A DNA stretch of 64,000 nt. Source: Pseudaeromonas sharmana (GTDB taxonomy: Bacteria > Pseudomonadota > Gammaproteobacteria > Enterobacterales > Aeromonadaceae). Below, piece after piece: positions 43,457-50,725 of this stretch. The notes beneath the pieces are model-generated. The model searched no databases, was not told where the DNA came from, and saw only the letters and a list, made by a program, of their open reading frames with translations. The DNA lies in NCBI RefSeq assembly GCF_042649925.1, contig NZ_JBHSAF010000003.1, forward strand, positions 148,675 to 212,674, read 5' to 3'. A program made the position numbers and the translations under genes. Every line of letters begins with the position of its first letter. Position 1 is the first letter of the stretch.

Positions 43457-44782
43457 TCAAAGAATGTAGCGGCTTAAATCCTCGTCTTCGATCAGGGCAC
43501 CGAGGTGCGCGTTGACATAGTCGGCATTGATGACATGCGTCTGGCCGGCATGGTCTGCCGCGCTGTAGGAGATCTCCTCCATCAGGCGTTCCAATACGGT
43601 ATGCAGGCGGCGGGCACCAATGTTCTCGGTCCGCTCATTCACCTGCCATGCGGCTTCGGCAATGCGTCGGATGCCGTCGGTGGTGAAGTCGACGGTCACC
43701 TGCTCGGTGGCCATCAGTGCTCGGTACTGGGCCGTCAGCGAGGCATTCGGCTCCGTCAGAATGCGCTCAAAATCATCGGTGCTGAGGGCACTGAGCTCGA
43801 CGCGGATGGGCAAACGACCTTGCAACTCGGGGATCAGATCGGACGGTTTGGCAATCTGGAATGCGCCAGAGGCGATGAACAGAATGTGGTCTGTCTTGAC
43901 CATGCCGTGCTTGGTGTTGACGGTGCAGCCTTCAACCAATGGCAACAAGTCACGTTGCACCCCTTCGCGGGATACGTCGGGCCCACTTGACTCACCCCGT
44001 TTGCAGATCTTGTCGATCTCGTCGATGAACACGATACCGTTGTTTTCGACAGCATGAATCGCCAGCTCCTTGAGCTCCTCGGGGTTGACCAGCCTGGCGG
44101 CTTCTTCGTCGATCAACTGTTGCAGCGCATCGCGGACCTTCAACTTGCGCTTCTTGGTCTGGCCCTGCCCCATGTTCTGGAACAGGCTCTGCAATTGATT
44201 GGTCATCTCTTCCATGCCGGGGGGGGCCATGATCTCGACACCCATCTGCGGTGCTGACAGCTCGAGCTCAATCTCTTTGTCATCCAGCTCTTTTTCGCGC
44301 AACTTCTTGCGGAAGATCTGGCGGGTGTGGCTGTTGTCTGCTTTTTCATTACCCCAGCCTTCACGTGGTGGGGGTAACAGGGCATCCAGAATCCGCTCTT
44401 CGGCCGCTTCCTCGGCGCGATAACGGTTCTTTTCCACCTGCTGTTCGCGCACCATCTTCATCGCCATATCGGTCAGATCGCGAATGATGGAGTCCACCTC
44501 CTTGCCGACGTAGCCCACCTCGGTGAACTTGGTGGCTTCAACCTTGATGAAGGGGGCATTCGCCAGCTTGGCCAGGCGGCGGGCAATTTCGGTCTTGCCG
44601 ACCCCGGTCGGGCCGATCATCAGGATGTTCTTCGGGGAGACTTCCTGGCGCAGGGCCGGCTCCAGCTGCATGCGGCGCCAGCGGTTACGCAGGGCGATGG
44701 CCACGGCGCGCTTGGCGTCGGCTTGGCCGATAATGTGGCGGTCCAGCTCGTGGACGATCTCGCGGGGGGTCATCTCGGACAT
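43457..44782 (-). CDS. hslU: ATP-dependent protease ATPase subunit HslU
   Basis: 441 residues (E. coli 443). AAA+ unfoldase of the HslVU protease. Walker A MIGPTGVGKTE (~57-67), the GYVG pore loop (TEVGYVGKEVDS), Walker B GIVFIDEIDKI, the I domain (residues ~110-240), and the C-terminal DEDLSRYIL tail that docks in HslV. ATG at 44782 by homology. Cotranscribed with hslV (32-nt gap). Confidence 0.98.
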   Translation of the reverse strand: MSEMTPREIVHELDRHIIGQADAKRAVAIALRNRWRRMQLEPALRQEVSPKNILMIGPTGVGKTEIARRLAKLANAPFIKVEATKFTEVGYVGKEVDSIIRDLTDMAMKMVREQQVEKNRYRAEEAAEERILDALLPPPREGWGNEKADNSHTRQIFRKKLREKELDDKEIELELSAPQMGVEIMAPPGMEEMTNQLQSLFQNMGQGQTKKRKLKVRDALQQLIDEEAARLVNPEELKELAIHAVENNGIVFIDEIDKICKRGESSGPDVSREGVQRDLLPLVEGCTVNTKHGMVKTDHILFIASGAFQIAKPSDLIPELQGRLPIRVELSALSTDDFERILTEPNASLTAQYRALMATEQVTVDFTTDGIRRIAEAAWQVNERTENIGARRLHTVLERLMEEISYSAADHAGQTHVINADYVNAHLGALIEDEDLSRYIL

Positions 44783-44814
44783 GTTGGTTCCTCGGATACC
44801 GGAGTACGGGCCGC

Positions 44815-45348
44815 TCAAGCGGTGGCGTAATCCAGCACCTCAATGATGTGGTTGTGATTGGTGAAGACGCAGATGTCACCGGCGATGGTCAACGCCTTGC
44901 GGACGATCTCCTCGGCATCGAGTTCACTGTTTTCCAGCAGGGCGCGGGCGGCGGCCAGGGCATAGTTTCCCCCGGAACCAATGGCAATCAGATCCTGTTC
45001 CGGTTGTACGACATCGCCGTTCCCCGTGATGATGAACGACTTGTTGGCATCCGCGACGGCCAACAGCGCCTCCAGACGCCGCAAGGCGCGGTCGGTGCGC
45101 CACTCTTTGGCCAGTGCCACGGCGGCGCGTTCCAGATTTCCCTGGTGGGCCTGTAACTTGGCTTCGAACCGTTCGAGCAGTGTAAACGCATCGGCAGTAC
45201 CACCGGCAAAACCAGCCAGGACCTTGCCTTGATACAGGCGGTGAACTTTGCGGGCATTACCCTTCATGACGGTGTTGCCAAGAGAGACCTGGCCGTCGCC
45301 GCCGATCACTACCCGGCCGTTGCGCCGGACCGATACGATTGTAGTCAC
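44815..45348 (-). CDS. hslV: ATP-dependent protease proteolytic subunit HslV
   Basis: 177 residues (E. coli 176). Threonine protease of the proteasome beta type: after Met removal the catalytic Thr begins TTIVSVRRNGRVVIGGDGQV. Other core features: GNARKVHRLY, the IAIGSGGNYALAAA loop. GTG at 45348 is forced by the catalytic Thr position and has GAGG 7 nt upstream; longer readings are rejected. Preceded by a sigma-32 promoter. Confidence 0.98.
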   Translation of the reverse strand: MTTIVSVRRNGRVVIGGDGQVSLGNTVMKGNARKVHRLYQGKVLAGFAGGTADAFTLLERFEAKLQAHQGNLERAAVALAKEWRTDRALRRLEALLAVADANKSFIITGNGDVVQPEQDLIAIGSGGNYALAAARALLENSELDAEEIVRKALTIAGDICVFTNHNHIIEVLDYATA

Positions 45349-45409
45349 GGTGATACCTCGTTTGCTGCGGATGAATGTGCCGGCGTCGAGCACCGGGGCA
45401 TGTCAGCAG

Positions 45410-45438
45410 TTATGGGGGTGTCAGGGAAGGTTTTCAAG
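45410..45438 (-). promoter_or_regulatory. Sigma-32 heat-shock promoter of hslVU
   Basis: On the minus strand: -35 CTTGAAA (45438-45432), 14-nt spacer, -10 CCCCATAA (45417-45410). Both elements match the sigma-32 consensus fully. Transcription would start near 45402, giving a ~55-nt leader to hslV. Confidence 0.93.
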
Positions 45439-45831
45439 GGCACAGCCCGGAATGCCGGCTCCCGACGCAGATGCTGCGGCGTGATCTGCATTATTTCCGG
45501 CAGTATGTGTTCTGCTGTGGATAGGGAATTAGAAATGTGACAACAAATAAAAACGGGATTTAAATCATCCAATTAGCTGAAGTCGTTGTCAGGTGACAAC
45601 GAATTAGCCGGTGTACCGAGGCGATATTTAGCGCCGCCTGTCATCGTTAGCAGGGGATAAGACAAATAGCACCACCGGCCACAAGCCAGGGCGGATTACC
45701 CAGCCGTCATGGCGGCCGGTCGCCTTGCTCCAGGACGCCGTCAGCCCCTATGCGAGGGCAGGCGGCAGCCGCGCCACCTGCAATTGGTCTCAATAGGTGC
45801 TTTATGCCGCCTGGGCATGAGGGCCGGTGGC
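45439..45831. other. Gene-free stretch between hslV promoter and ftsN, with a 20-bp inverted repeat
   Basis: Holds no credible gene. Contains the near-perfect dyad tcgttgtca (45583-45591) gg tgacaacga (45594-45602) and a separate half-site gtgacaac at 45537-45544, in a locally AT-rich segment (45525-45615). The right part (45660-45830) is GC-rich with complementary accggcc (45674-45680) and ggccggt (45714-45720), perhaps the 3' end structure of the ftsN message; no U-tract terminator is seen. Confidence 0.6.
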
Positions 45832-46602
45832 TTATTTCATCCAGATGGTACAGTTGTCGACCAGATGTTTGGCCTTCATTGCCGCCCGCTGGCTCTCGGC
45901 TTCCGCCTTGCTGGCAAACGGACCCAGGATCACCTTGTACCAGGTACTGCCGTTGACCTGTCCCTGCTGAACTTGGGCGCTGTGCCCCTGGAACGCCAGA
46001 CGTAGCTTCATCGATGCCGCCTGATCGTTGGTGCGGAAGGCACCACACTGCATCAGATAACCCCGGCCGGCCGGCGCTGTGCTGGCTGCCGGCGTGGCGG
46101 TCGGTTGTTCGCTGACCGGTTGTCCGGCCAGCAGCGCCGCCGCACGTTCGGCATCGCTTTGCGGCAATACGGCCGCCCCGCTTTGTTGCTGGGCTTTGAG
46201 TCGAGCCTGTTCCAGCTTTTTCTTTTCGGCCTCAGCCTGCGCCAGCAGGCGTTTTTGCTGCTCAGGGTCGACGCTAAAATCGGTCGGTTCCGCGCCGCTG
46301 GGCAGTTCGACATTGACCTCCTTGTTCTCCAGCAAGGTCATGTAGTCGAACTTTTCTTTGGCGGGCCGCTGGTCTTCGATCGGGATCGGTTTGGCCTGCG
46401 GCGCGGCGGCCGGTTCTGGCTTGGGTTCGCCGGCGCTGCCCTTGAGAATGTAGAGGAAGACGCCGAAACCGATCAGCAGTACCAGTGCCAGTACGGCACG
46501 GAACACCGGAAATGGAGCCCGTGCCGGCTGCCGGCCAGGACGACTGGCCGGTTTGCGTTTGGGACGTGCAGGGCGAGCCTTGCGGACGTAATCCTGACTC
46601 AT
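45832..46602 (-). CDS. ftsN: Cell division protein FtsN
   Basis: 256 residues. Basic cytoplasmic N terminus (MSQDYVRKARPARPKRKPAS), single membrane helix (VLALVLLIGFGVFLYIL) near 35-52, long Ala/Gln/Glu-rich periplasmic linker, and a C-terminal SPOR domain (GYLMQCGAFRTNDQA, GSTWYKVILGPFASKAEAES) that binds denuded peptidoglycan at the septum. Triggers constriction. ATG at 46602 lies 1 nt after the argS stop, so the two are cotranscribed. Confidence 0.93.
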   Translation of the reverse strand: MSQDYVRKARPARPKRKPASRPGRQPARAPFPVFRAVLALVLLIGFGVFLYILKGSAGEPKPEPAAAPQAKPIPIEDQRPAKEKFDYMTLLENKEVNVELPSGAEPTDFSVDPEQQKRLLAQAEAEKKKLEQARLKAQQQSGAAVLPQSDAERAAALLAGQPVSEQPTATPAASTAPAGRGYLMQCGAFRTNDQAASMKLRLAFQGHSAQVQQGQVNGSTWYKVILGPFASKAEAESQRAAMKAKHLVDNCTIWMK

Positions 46603-46603
46603 G

Positions 46604-48346
46604 TTACATGCGCTCCAGAACCTGGATACCCAGCAGATCCAGACCCTGGCGCAGCACCTTGGCGGTGGCATCGCACAGTGTCAGGCGGCTGGCCTTCAAC
46701 TCGGCGCTGACGCCGTCCTTGTTGATCGGGCAGGCCTCGTAGAAGGTCATGAACAGCCCGGAGAGCTCATACAGGTAGGTACACATCAGGTGCGGCATGC
46801 CCTTGGCGGCAACAGCCTGAACCGCATCGTTGAATTGCATCAGCTTCTGCGCCAGCGCCTCTTCGGCTGGGGCGTCCAGCACAACGGCACCCGGTCGGGC
46901 GTCAGCGCCGGCACGACGGAAGATGGACTGGATGCGGGTGTAGGCATACTGCAGGTAGGGGGCCGTGTTGCCCTCGAACGCCAGCATGTTGTCCCAGTCG
47001 AAGATGTAGTCGGTGGTTCGGTTCTTCGACAGGTCGGCATACTTGATGGCACCCATCGCCACGGCGTGCACTACGGCGGCCTGTTCGTCGGCCGCCAGGT
47101 CGCTGTTGCGACTCGCCATCAGGTCGCGAGCACGCTGCTCCGCTTCATCCAGTAACTCAGCCAGTTTGACGGTGCCACCGGAGCGGGTCTTGAACGGCTT
47201 GCCATCCTTGCCCAGCATCATGCCAAAGGCGGCGTGCTCCAGCGAAACCTGCTCCGGGACATAGCCGGCCTTGCGGGCTATGGTCCAGGCCTGCATCAGA
47301 TGCTGATGCTGACGGGAGTCGATGAAATAAAGCACGCGATCGGCACCCAGCGTCTCGACGCGGTACTTGGCACAGGCGATGTCGGTAGTCGTGTACAGAT
47401 AGCCACCATCCTTCTTGCGGATGATGACGCCCATGGTCTCGCCATCTTTACCTTTGTATTCGTCGAGGTAGACCACCAGGGCGCCATCGTCTTCGACGGC
47501 CATGCCCTTGGCCTGCAGGTCGCTGACGATCTGCGGCAACATGGGGTTGTACAGGCTCTCTCCCATCACGTCTTTGGCGCTCAGGCTGACGTTCAGGCGA
47601 TCGTAGATGCGCTGGTTCTGCGCCATGGTCAGATCGACCAGCTTCTTCCACATGGTGCGGCAATATTCATCGCCACCTTGCAGCTTGACGACATAGCCAC
47701 GAGCGCGCTCGGCAAAAGCCTCGTCTTCGTCGTAGTGCTTCTTCGCCTCGCGATAGAAGGCTTCCAGATCCGCCAGTTCCATATCACTGGCGTGCTCGTT
47801 CTCCATCTTCTCCAGATAGGCGATCAGCATGCCAAACTGGGTGCCCCAGTCGCCGACGTGGTTGGCACGGATCACGGTGTGGCCGAGGAACTCCAGCGTG
47901 CGCGTGGCGGCGTCACCGATCACGGTAGAACGGATGTGGTGAACTGCCATCTCCTTGGCAACGTTGGGTGCCGAGTAGTCCACCACTATGGTTTGTGCGG
48001 GGATTGCAACCTTGACACCGAGACGCGGGTCGGCGGCCAGCGCCTGTACCTGACGCGCCAGCCATTGGCTGTCGAGGTAGAAGTTGATGAAGCCGGGACC
48101 GGCGATCTCGACTTTGGCCACCCGTTCGGAGTCCGGCAGCGCATCGATGATCATCTGGGCCAGTTCACGCGGATTCTTACCGGCCGGCTTGGCCAGCAGC
48201 ATTGCCAGGTTGGTGGCCAGATCACCGTGAGCCTTGTCTTTGGTGTTGTCCACCTGAATGCGGGGGGCGACGTCGGCCGGTACCACGCCCGCGGCGATCA
48301 GGTTGGTCACACACTGCTCCAGCAGCTGGTGAATATGCTCTTTCAT
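46604..48346 (-). CDS. argS: Arginyl-tRNA synthetase
   Basis: 580 residues (E. coli 577), co-linear over the full length. Class I synthetase without a classical KMSKS, as usual for ArgS. The N-terminal tRNA D-loop recognition domain, catalytic domain (SAPNVAKEM, NHVGDWGTQFGML, DGGYLYTTTDIACAKY) and C-terminal anticodon-binding domain (YAYTRIQSIFRRAG, LGIQVLERM) are whole. The HIGH signature is altered: where most ArgS read HVGH this one has A134-V-H-H137, keeping only the second His. ATG at 48346 by homology. Confidence 0.97.
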   Translation of the reverse strand: MKEHIHQLLEQCVTNLIAAGVVPADVAPRIQVDNTKDKAHGDLATNLAMLLAKPAGKNPRELAQMIIDALPDSERVAKVEIAGPGFINFYLDSQWLARQVQALAADPRLGVKVAIPAQTIVVDYSAPNVAKEMAVHHIRSTVIGDAATRTLEFLGHTVIRANHVGDWGTQFGMLIAYLEKMENEHASDMELADLEAFYREAKKHYDEDEAFAERARGYVVKLQGGDEYCRTMWKKLVDLTMAQNQRIYDRLNVSLSAKDVMGESLYNPMLPQIVSDLQAKGMAVEDDGALVVYLDEYKGKDGETMGVIIRKKDGGYLYTTTDIACAKYRVETLGADRVLYFIDSRQHQHLMQAWTIARKAGYVPEQVSLEHAAFGMMLGKDGKPFKTRSGGTVKLAELLDEAEQRARDLMASRNSDLAADEQAAVVHAVAMGAIKYADLSKNRTTDYIFDWDNMLAFEGNTAPYLQYAYTRIQSIFRRAGADARPGAVVLDAPAEEALAQKLMQFNDAVQAVAAKGMPHLMCTYLYELSGLFMTFYEACPINKDGVSAELKASRLTLCDATAKVLRQGLDLLGIQVLERM

Positions 48347-48552
48347 CTCGGTCCACCCAATTAAAAACACATGCTGTACGAAAAATCGAAGGGCGGAAAT
48401 TTTACTCCGAATAGCGGCGGCTGACTACCTTCCGACCGCAGATGGGTGTTGGCCAACTTTATGCTTGCTGTCGGGATGATTCTGTTGCCGTAGCGATCCG
48501 GCGGTCGTCATCGACCGTAATGCGTGATAGCGAAGCACATTAAGGAGGATCT

Positions 48553-49128
48553 ATGCGTCTACCCCTGTTTCCGCTGTCGATCCATCTGTTTCCCGGCGGC
48601 ATCATTCCACTGCGCATCTTTGAACCGCGGTATCTGCGGATGCTCACATTGAGTCAAACGAACGGTTTTGGCCTCTGCCTGCTGGGGCGAACGCGAGATG
48701 ATGGACAGACGCCGATGCTGTCATTAGGCACCCGAGTGGAAGTAATTGATTTTAATCAGCTTGAAGATCAGACCCTGGGCATCACGGTTCGCGGTATCGA
48801 GCGCTATCGGCTGAGTCAAATCGAAGTCGAAGACGATGGTTTGCTGTTTGGCGAAGTCAACGCCTTACCAAATTGGACGATCACCGAGCTGGCTCCGGAG
48901 CAGGATGTGCTGGCGCGCAGGCTCGGTGAGCTGTTTGCCGAGCACCCGGATTTTGCCGCGTATTACCCGCAGCCTGAATGGTCGAACGCCTGCTGGGTCG
49001 CCCAGCGCTGGTTAGAGGTATTGCCATTGGCAGGAGAAGAAAAACTCCCGTTGCTGGAGAGTTCCGATTGCAGTGATGCGTTGCGTTTCTTGATGGAGGT
49101 GGTACACGAGCCGGTGCGGTCGCATTAA
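48553..49128 (+). CDS. LON substrate-binding-domain protein
   Basis: 191 residues. A stand-alone Lon N-terminal domain (PF02190 type): LPLFPLSIHLFPGGIIPLRI, FEPRYLRML and the later GIERYRLSQIEVEDDGLLFG. No ATPase or protease part. Such small proteins are widespread and of unknown role, perhaps protein binding. Strong ribosome binding site aaggaggat. Monocistronic; 170 nt before the ECF sigma gene. Confidence 0.85.
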   Translation: MRLPLFPLSIHLFPGGIIPLRIFEPRYLRMLTLSQTNGFGLCLLGRTRDDGQTPMLSLGTRVEVIDFNQLEDQTLGITVRGIERYRLSQIEVEDDGLLFGEVNALPNWTITELAPEQDVLARRLGELFAEHPDFAAYYPQPEWSNACWVAQRWLEVLPLAGEEKLPLLESSDCSDALRFLMEVVHEPVRSH

Positions 49129-49182
49129 CCGGGACACTGCAATTTGCAGCTGCGGGTTATGCATTTTGCAAAATGCACGCAG

Positions 49183-49212
49183 TGATCCAGCCGCAGATCG
49201 GCAACGTAGTAC
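49183..49212 (+). promoter_or_regulatory. Candidate RpoE/ChrR-type ECF promoter
   Basis: TGATCC (49183-49188), 18-nt spacer, TAGTAC (49207-49212), upstream of the sigma gene start at 49303. The -35 matches that known for the singlet-oxygen RpoE-ChrR group and would mean autoregulation. A perfect 18-bp palindrome lies just upstream (49160-49177). Confidence 0.5.
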
Positions 49213-49302
49213 AGAAGATCCTGTTGTGAAACGGAGACGCAGATGGGGCAGAGTACAATCGGGTATACTGGCGAGACCGTCATCCACTCATCCCGGAGTC
49301 CG

Positions 49303-49893
49303 ATGCGTACTGCGTCCGAAAGCTCTGAACAGGATCTCAAGCAGATGACCGACTGGCTCACCGCCGTGGCGCAACAACGGTGTCGTGATGCTTATCGGCA
49401 GCTGTTTCACTATTTTGCACCCCGGATCCGTGCCTATGGTTTGCGTCACCTGCGCAGTGAGGCGCAGGCCATGGAGCTGGTCCAGGATACCTTGCTTGCT
49501 GTCTGGCAGAAGGCCCACCTTTATGTGCCAGAACGAGGTACCCCCTTGACCTGGGTCTTCACGGTCATGCGTAACCAGTGTTTTGACATGTTGCGTCGGC
49601 AAATGAACAGCCGGGAACAATTGCTGGCCGAGGATCTGTGGCCTGTGCTCGAACCTGTCGATGGTAGCCAACAGGATGAGCGGGGGGAGCAGCAGATCCT
49701 GGCGCGGCAGTTAGCTCATTATGTCCATCTGCTGCCTGCGGCGCAGCAGGAGGTGGTGCGCGGTGTATATCTGCAGGAGATGACTCTGCAGGAGTTGGCT
49801 GATCGGCTGCAGGTTCCGCTGGGGACCATCAAGTCCCGTTTACGGTTGGCGCTGGAAAAACTTCGCGAGCAGGTAGGTAAGCAAGATGATTAG
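49303..49893 (+). CDS. ECF RNA polymerase sigma factor (RpoE-ChrR group)
   Basis: 196 residues. Sigma region 2 (LFHYFAPRIRAYGLRHL, AMELVQDTLLAVWQKA) and region 4 (LPAAQQEVVRGVYLQEMTLQ, ELADRLQVPLGTIKSRLRLA) are clear, and there are no regions 1 or 3. Paired with a ChrR-type anti-sigma factor overlapping by 8 nt, which places it with the sigma factors answering singlet oxygen and related oxidants. ATG at 49303 has ggag 5 nt upstream. Confidence 0.92.
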   Translation: MRTASESSEQDLKQMTDWLTAVAQQRCRDAYRQLFHYFAPRIRAYGLRHLRSEAQAMELVQDTLLAVWQKAHLYVPERGTPLTWVFTVMRNQCFDMLRRQMNSREQLLAEDLWPVLEPVDGSQQDERGEQQILARQLAHYVHLLPAAQQEVVRGVYLQEMTLQELADRLQVPLGTIKSRLRLALEKLREQVGKQDD

Positions 49894-50563
49894 TTACCAT
49901 CCCGAATCTAGCTGGCTGCGCGCATTTGCCGCAGGAGAGCTGCCACCGTCACTGGCACTGGCGGTGTCGGTACATGTCGAGTTGTGTCCGGTATGCCAGC
50001 GTCATCTAGCGGCACTGGAAGCAGAGTTGGCGAGCCTGGCCTTGACTGAGCCTGCGCTAGAGCCCGAACTCGAGGCCCCTGGCGGACCAGATTGGGATGC
50101 CATGCTGGCTGCCATCATGGCCACGCCGCAGGGCGTGGGCAAACCCTCGGCCCAGGCTTGTCCGCCGCTGCAGGTCGACTGGCAAGCGTCGGCCATCGCG
50201 CTGCCGCGCGCCATGCGTCATCTGGTGGTGCCAGAGTGGCAACAGGTGGGGAAGGTGGCGCGAGCCCGGCTCGATATTGCCGCCAGTCAGCATGAACGCA
50301 CCAGCCTGCTGTCGATCGCCCCGGGGGCGGTGATTCCTGAACATACGCACAAAGGCTACGAGCTGACGCTGTTGTTAGCCGGTGACATGACGGATGCAGA
50401 AGGGACGTATCGTGCGGGTGATTTTCTGCTGCTGGATCGGCGACACGAGCACAGCCCCTCGACCCACGCCGGTTGTCTGTGTCTCACCGTGTTGGATGCG
50501 CCGGTGCACTTTACCCGCGGCTTGCCGCGGTTGCTGAACGGTTTCTCCGGACTGCTGTACTGA
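49886..50563 (+). CDS. ChrR-family zinc-binding anti-sigma factor
   Basis: 225 residues. The N-terminal anti-sigma domain carries the zinc ligands His5, His30, Cys34, Cys37 (SVHVELCPVC), and the C-terminal cupin has PEHTHKGYELTLLL and RRHEH, the second metal site of ChrR. Holds the ECF sigma factor inactive in the cytoplasm until singlet oxygen or another signal breaks the complex. Its ATG overlaps the sigma gene by 8 nt. I see no photolyase or cfa-type target genes adjacent. Confidence 0.92.
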   Translation: MISYHPESSWLRAFAAGELPPSLALAVSVHVELCPVCQRHLAALEAELASLALTEPALEPELEAPGGPDWDAMLAAIMATPQGVGKPSAQACPPLQVDWQASAIALPRAMRHLVVPEWQQVGKVARARLDIAASQHERTSLLSIAPGAVIPEHTHKGYELTLLLAGDMTDAEGTYRAGDFLLLDRRHEHSPSTHAGCLCLTVLDAPVHFTRGLPRLLNGFSGLLY

Positions 50564-50725
50564 CGGAGCTACGTAGCGGTTGCGAATAGCGGATCACCCA
50601 TTACAGACGCAGGGTATCGTTCCACTGAGCCTCAGTGTCAAGGATGGGGGGTTGGCACCATGGATAGGTTTACCGCGTCTTAGCGTGTGCCACCTGGCCA
50701 CTGTCGCATCATCAGGCGCAGGTAT

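Noticed and set aside
47234..48364. 376-codon frame antisense to argS
   Set aside because: argS is intact and co-linear with its family; the other frame shows no domain.
50564..50725. Possible small RNA or terminator between chrR and priA
   Set aside because: Only a short cactgag/tcagtg stem without a T run; nothing else supports a feature.
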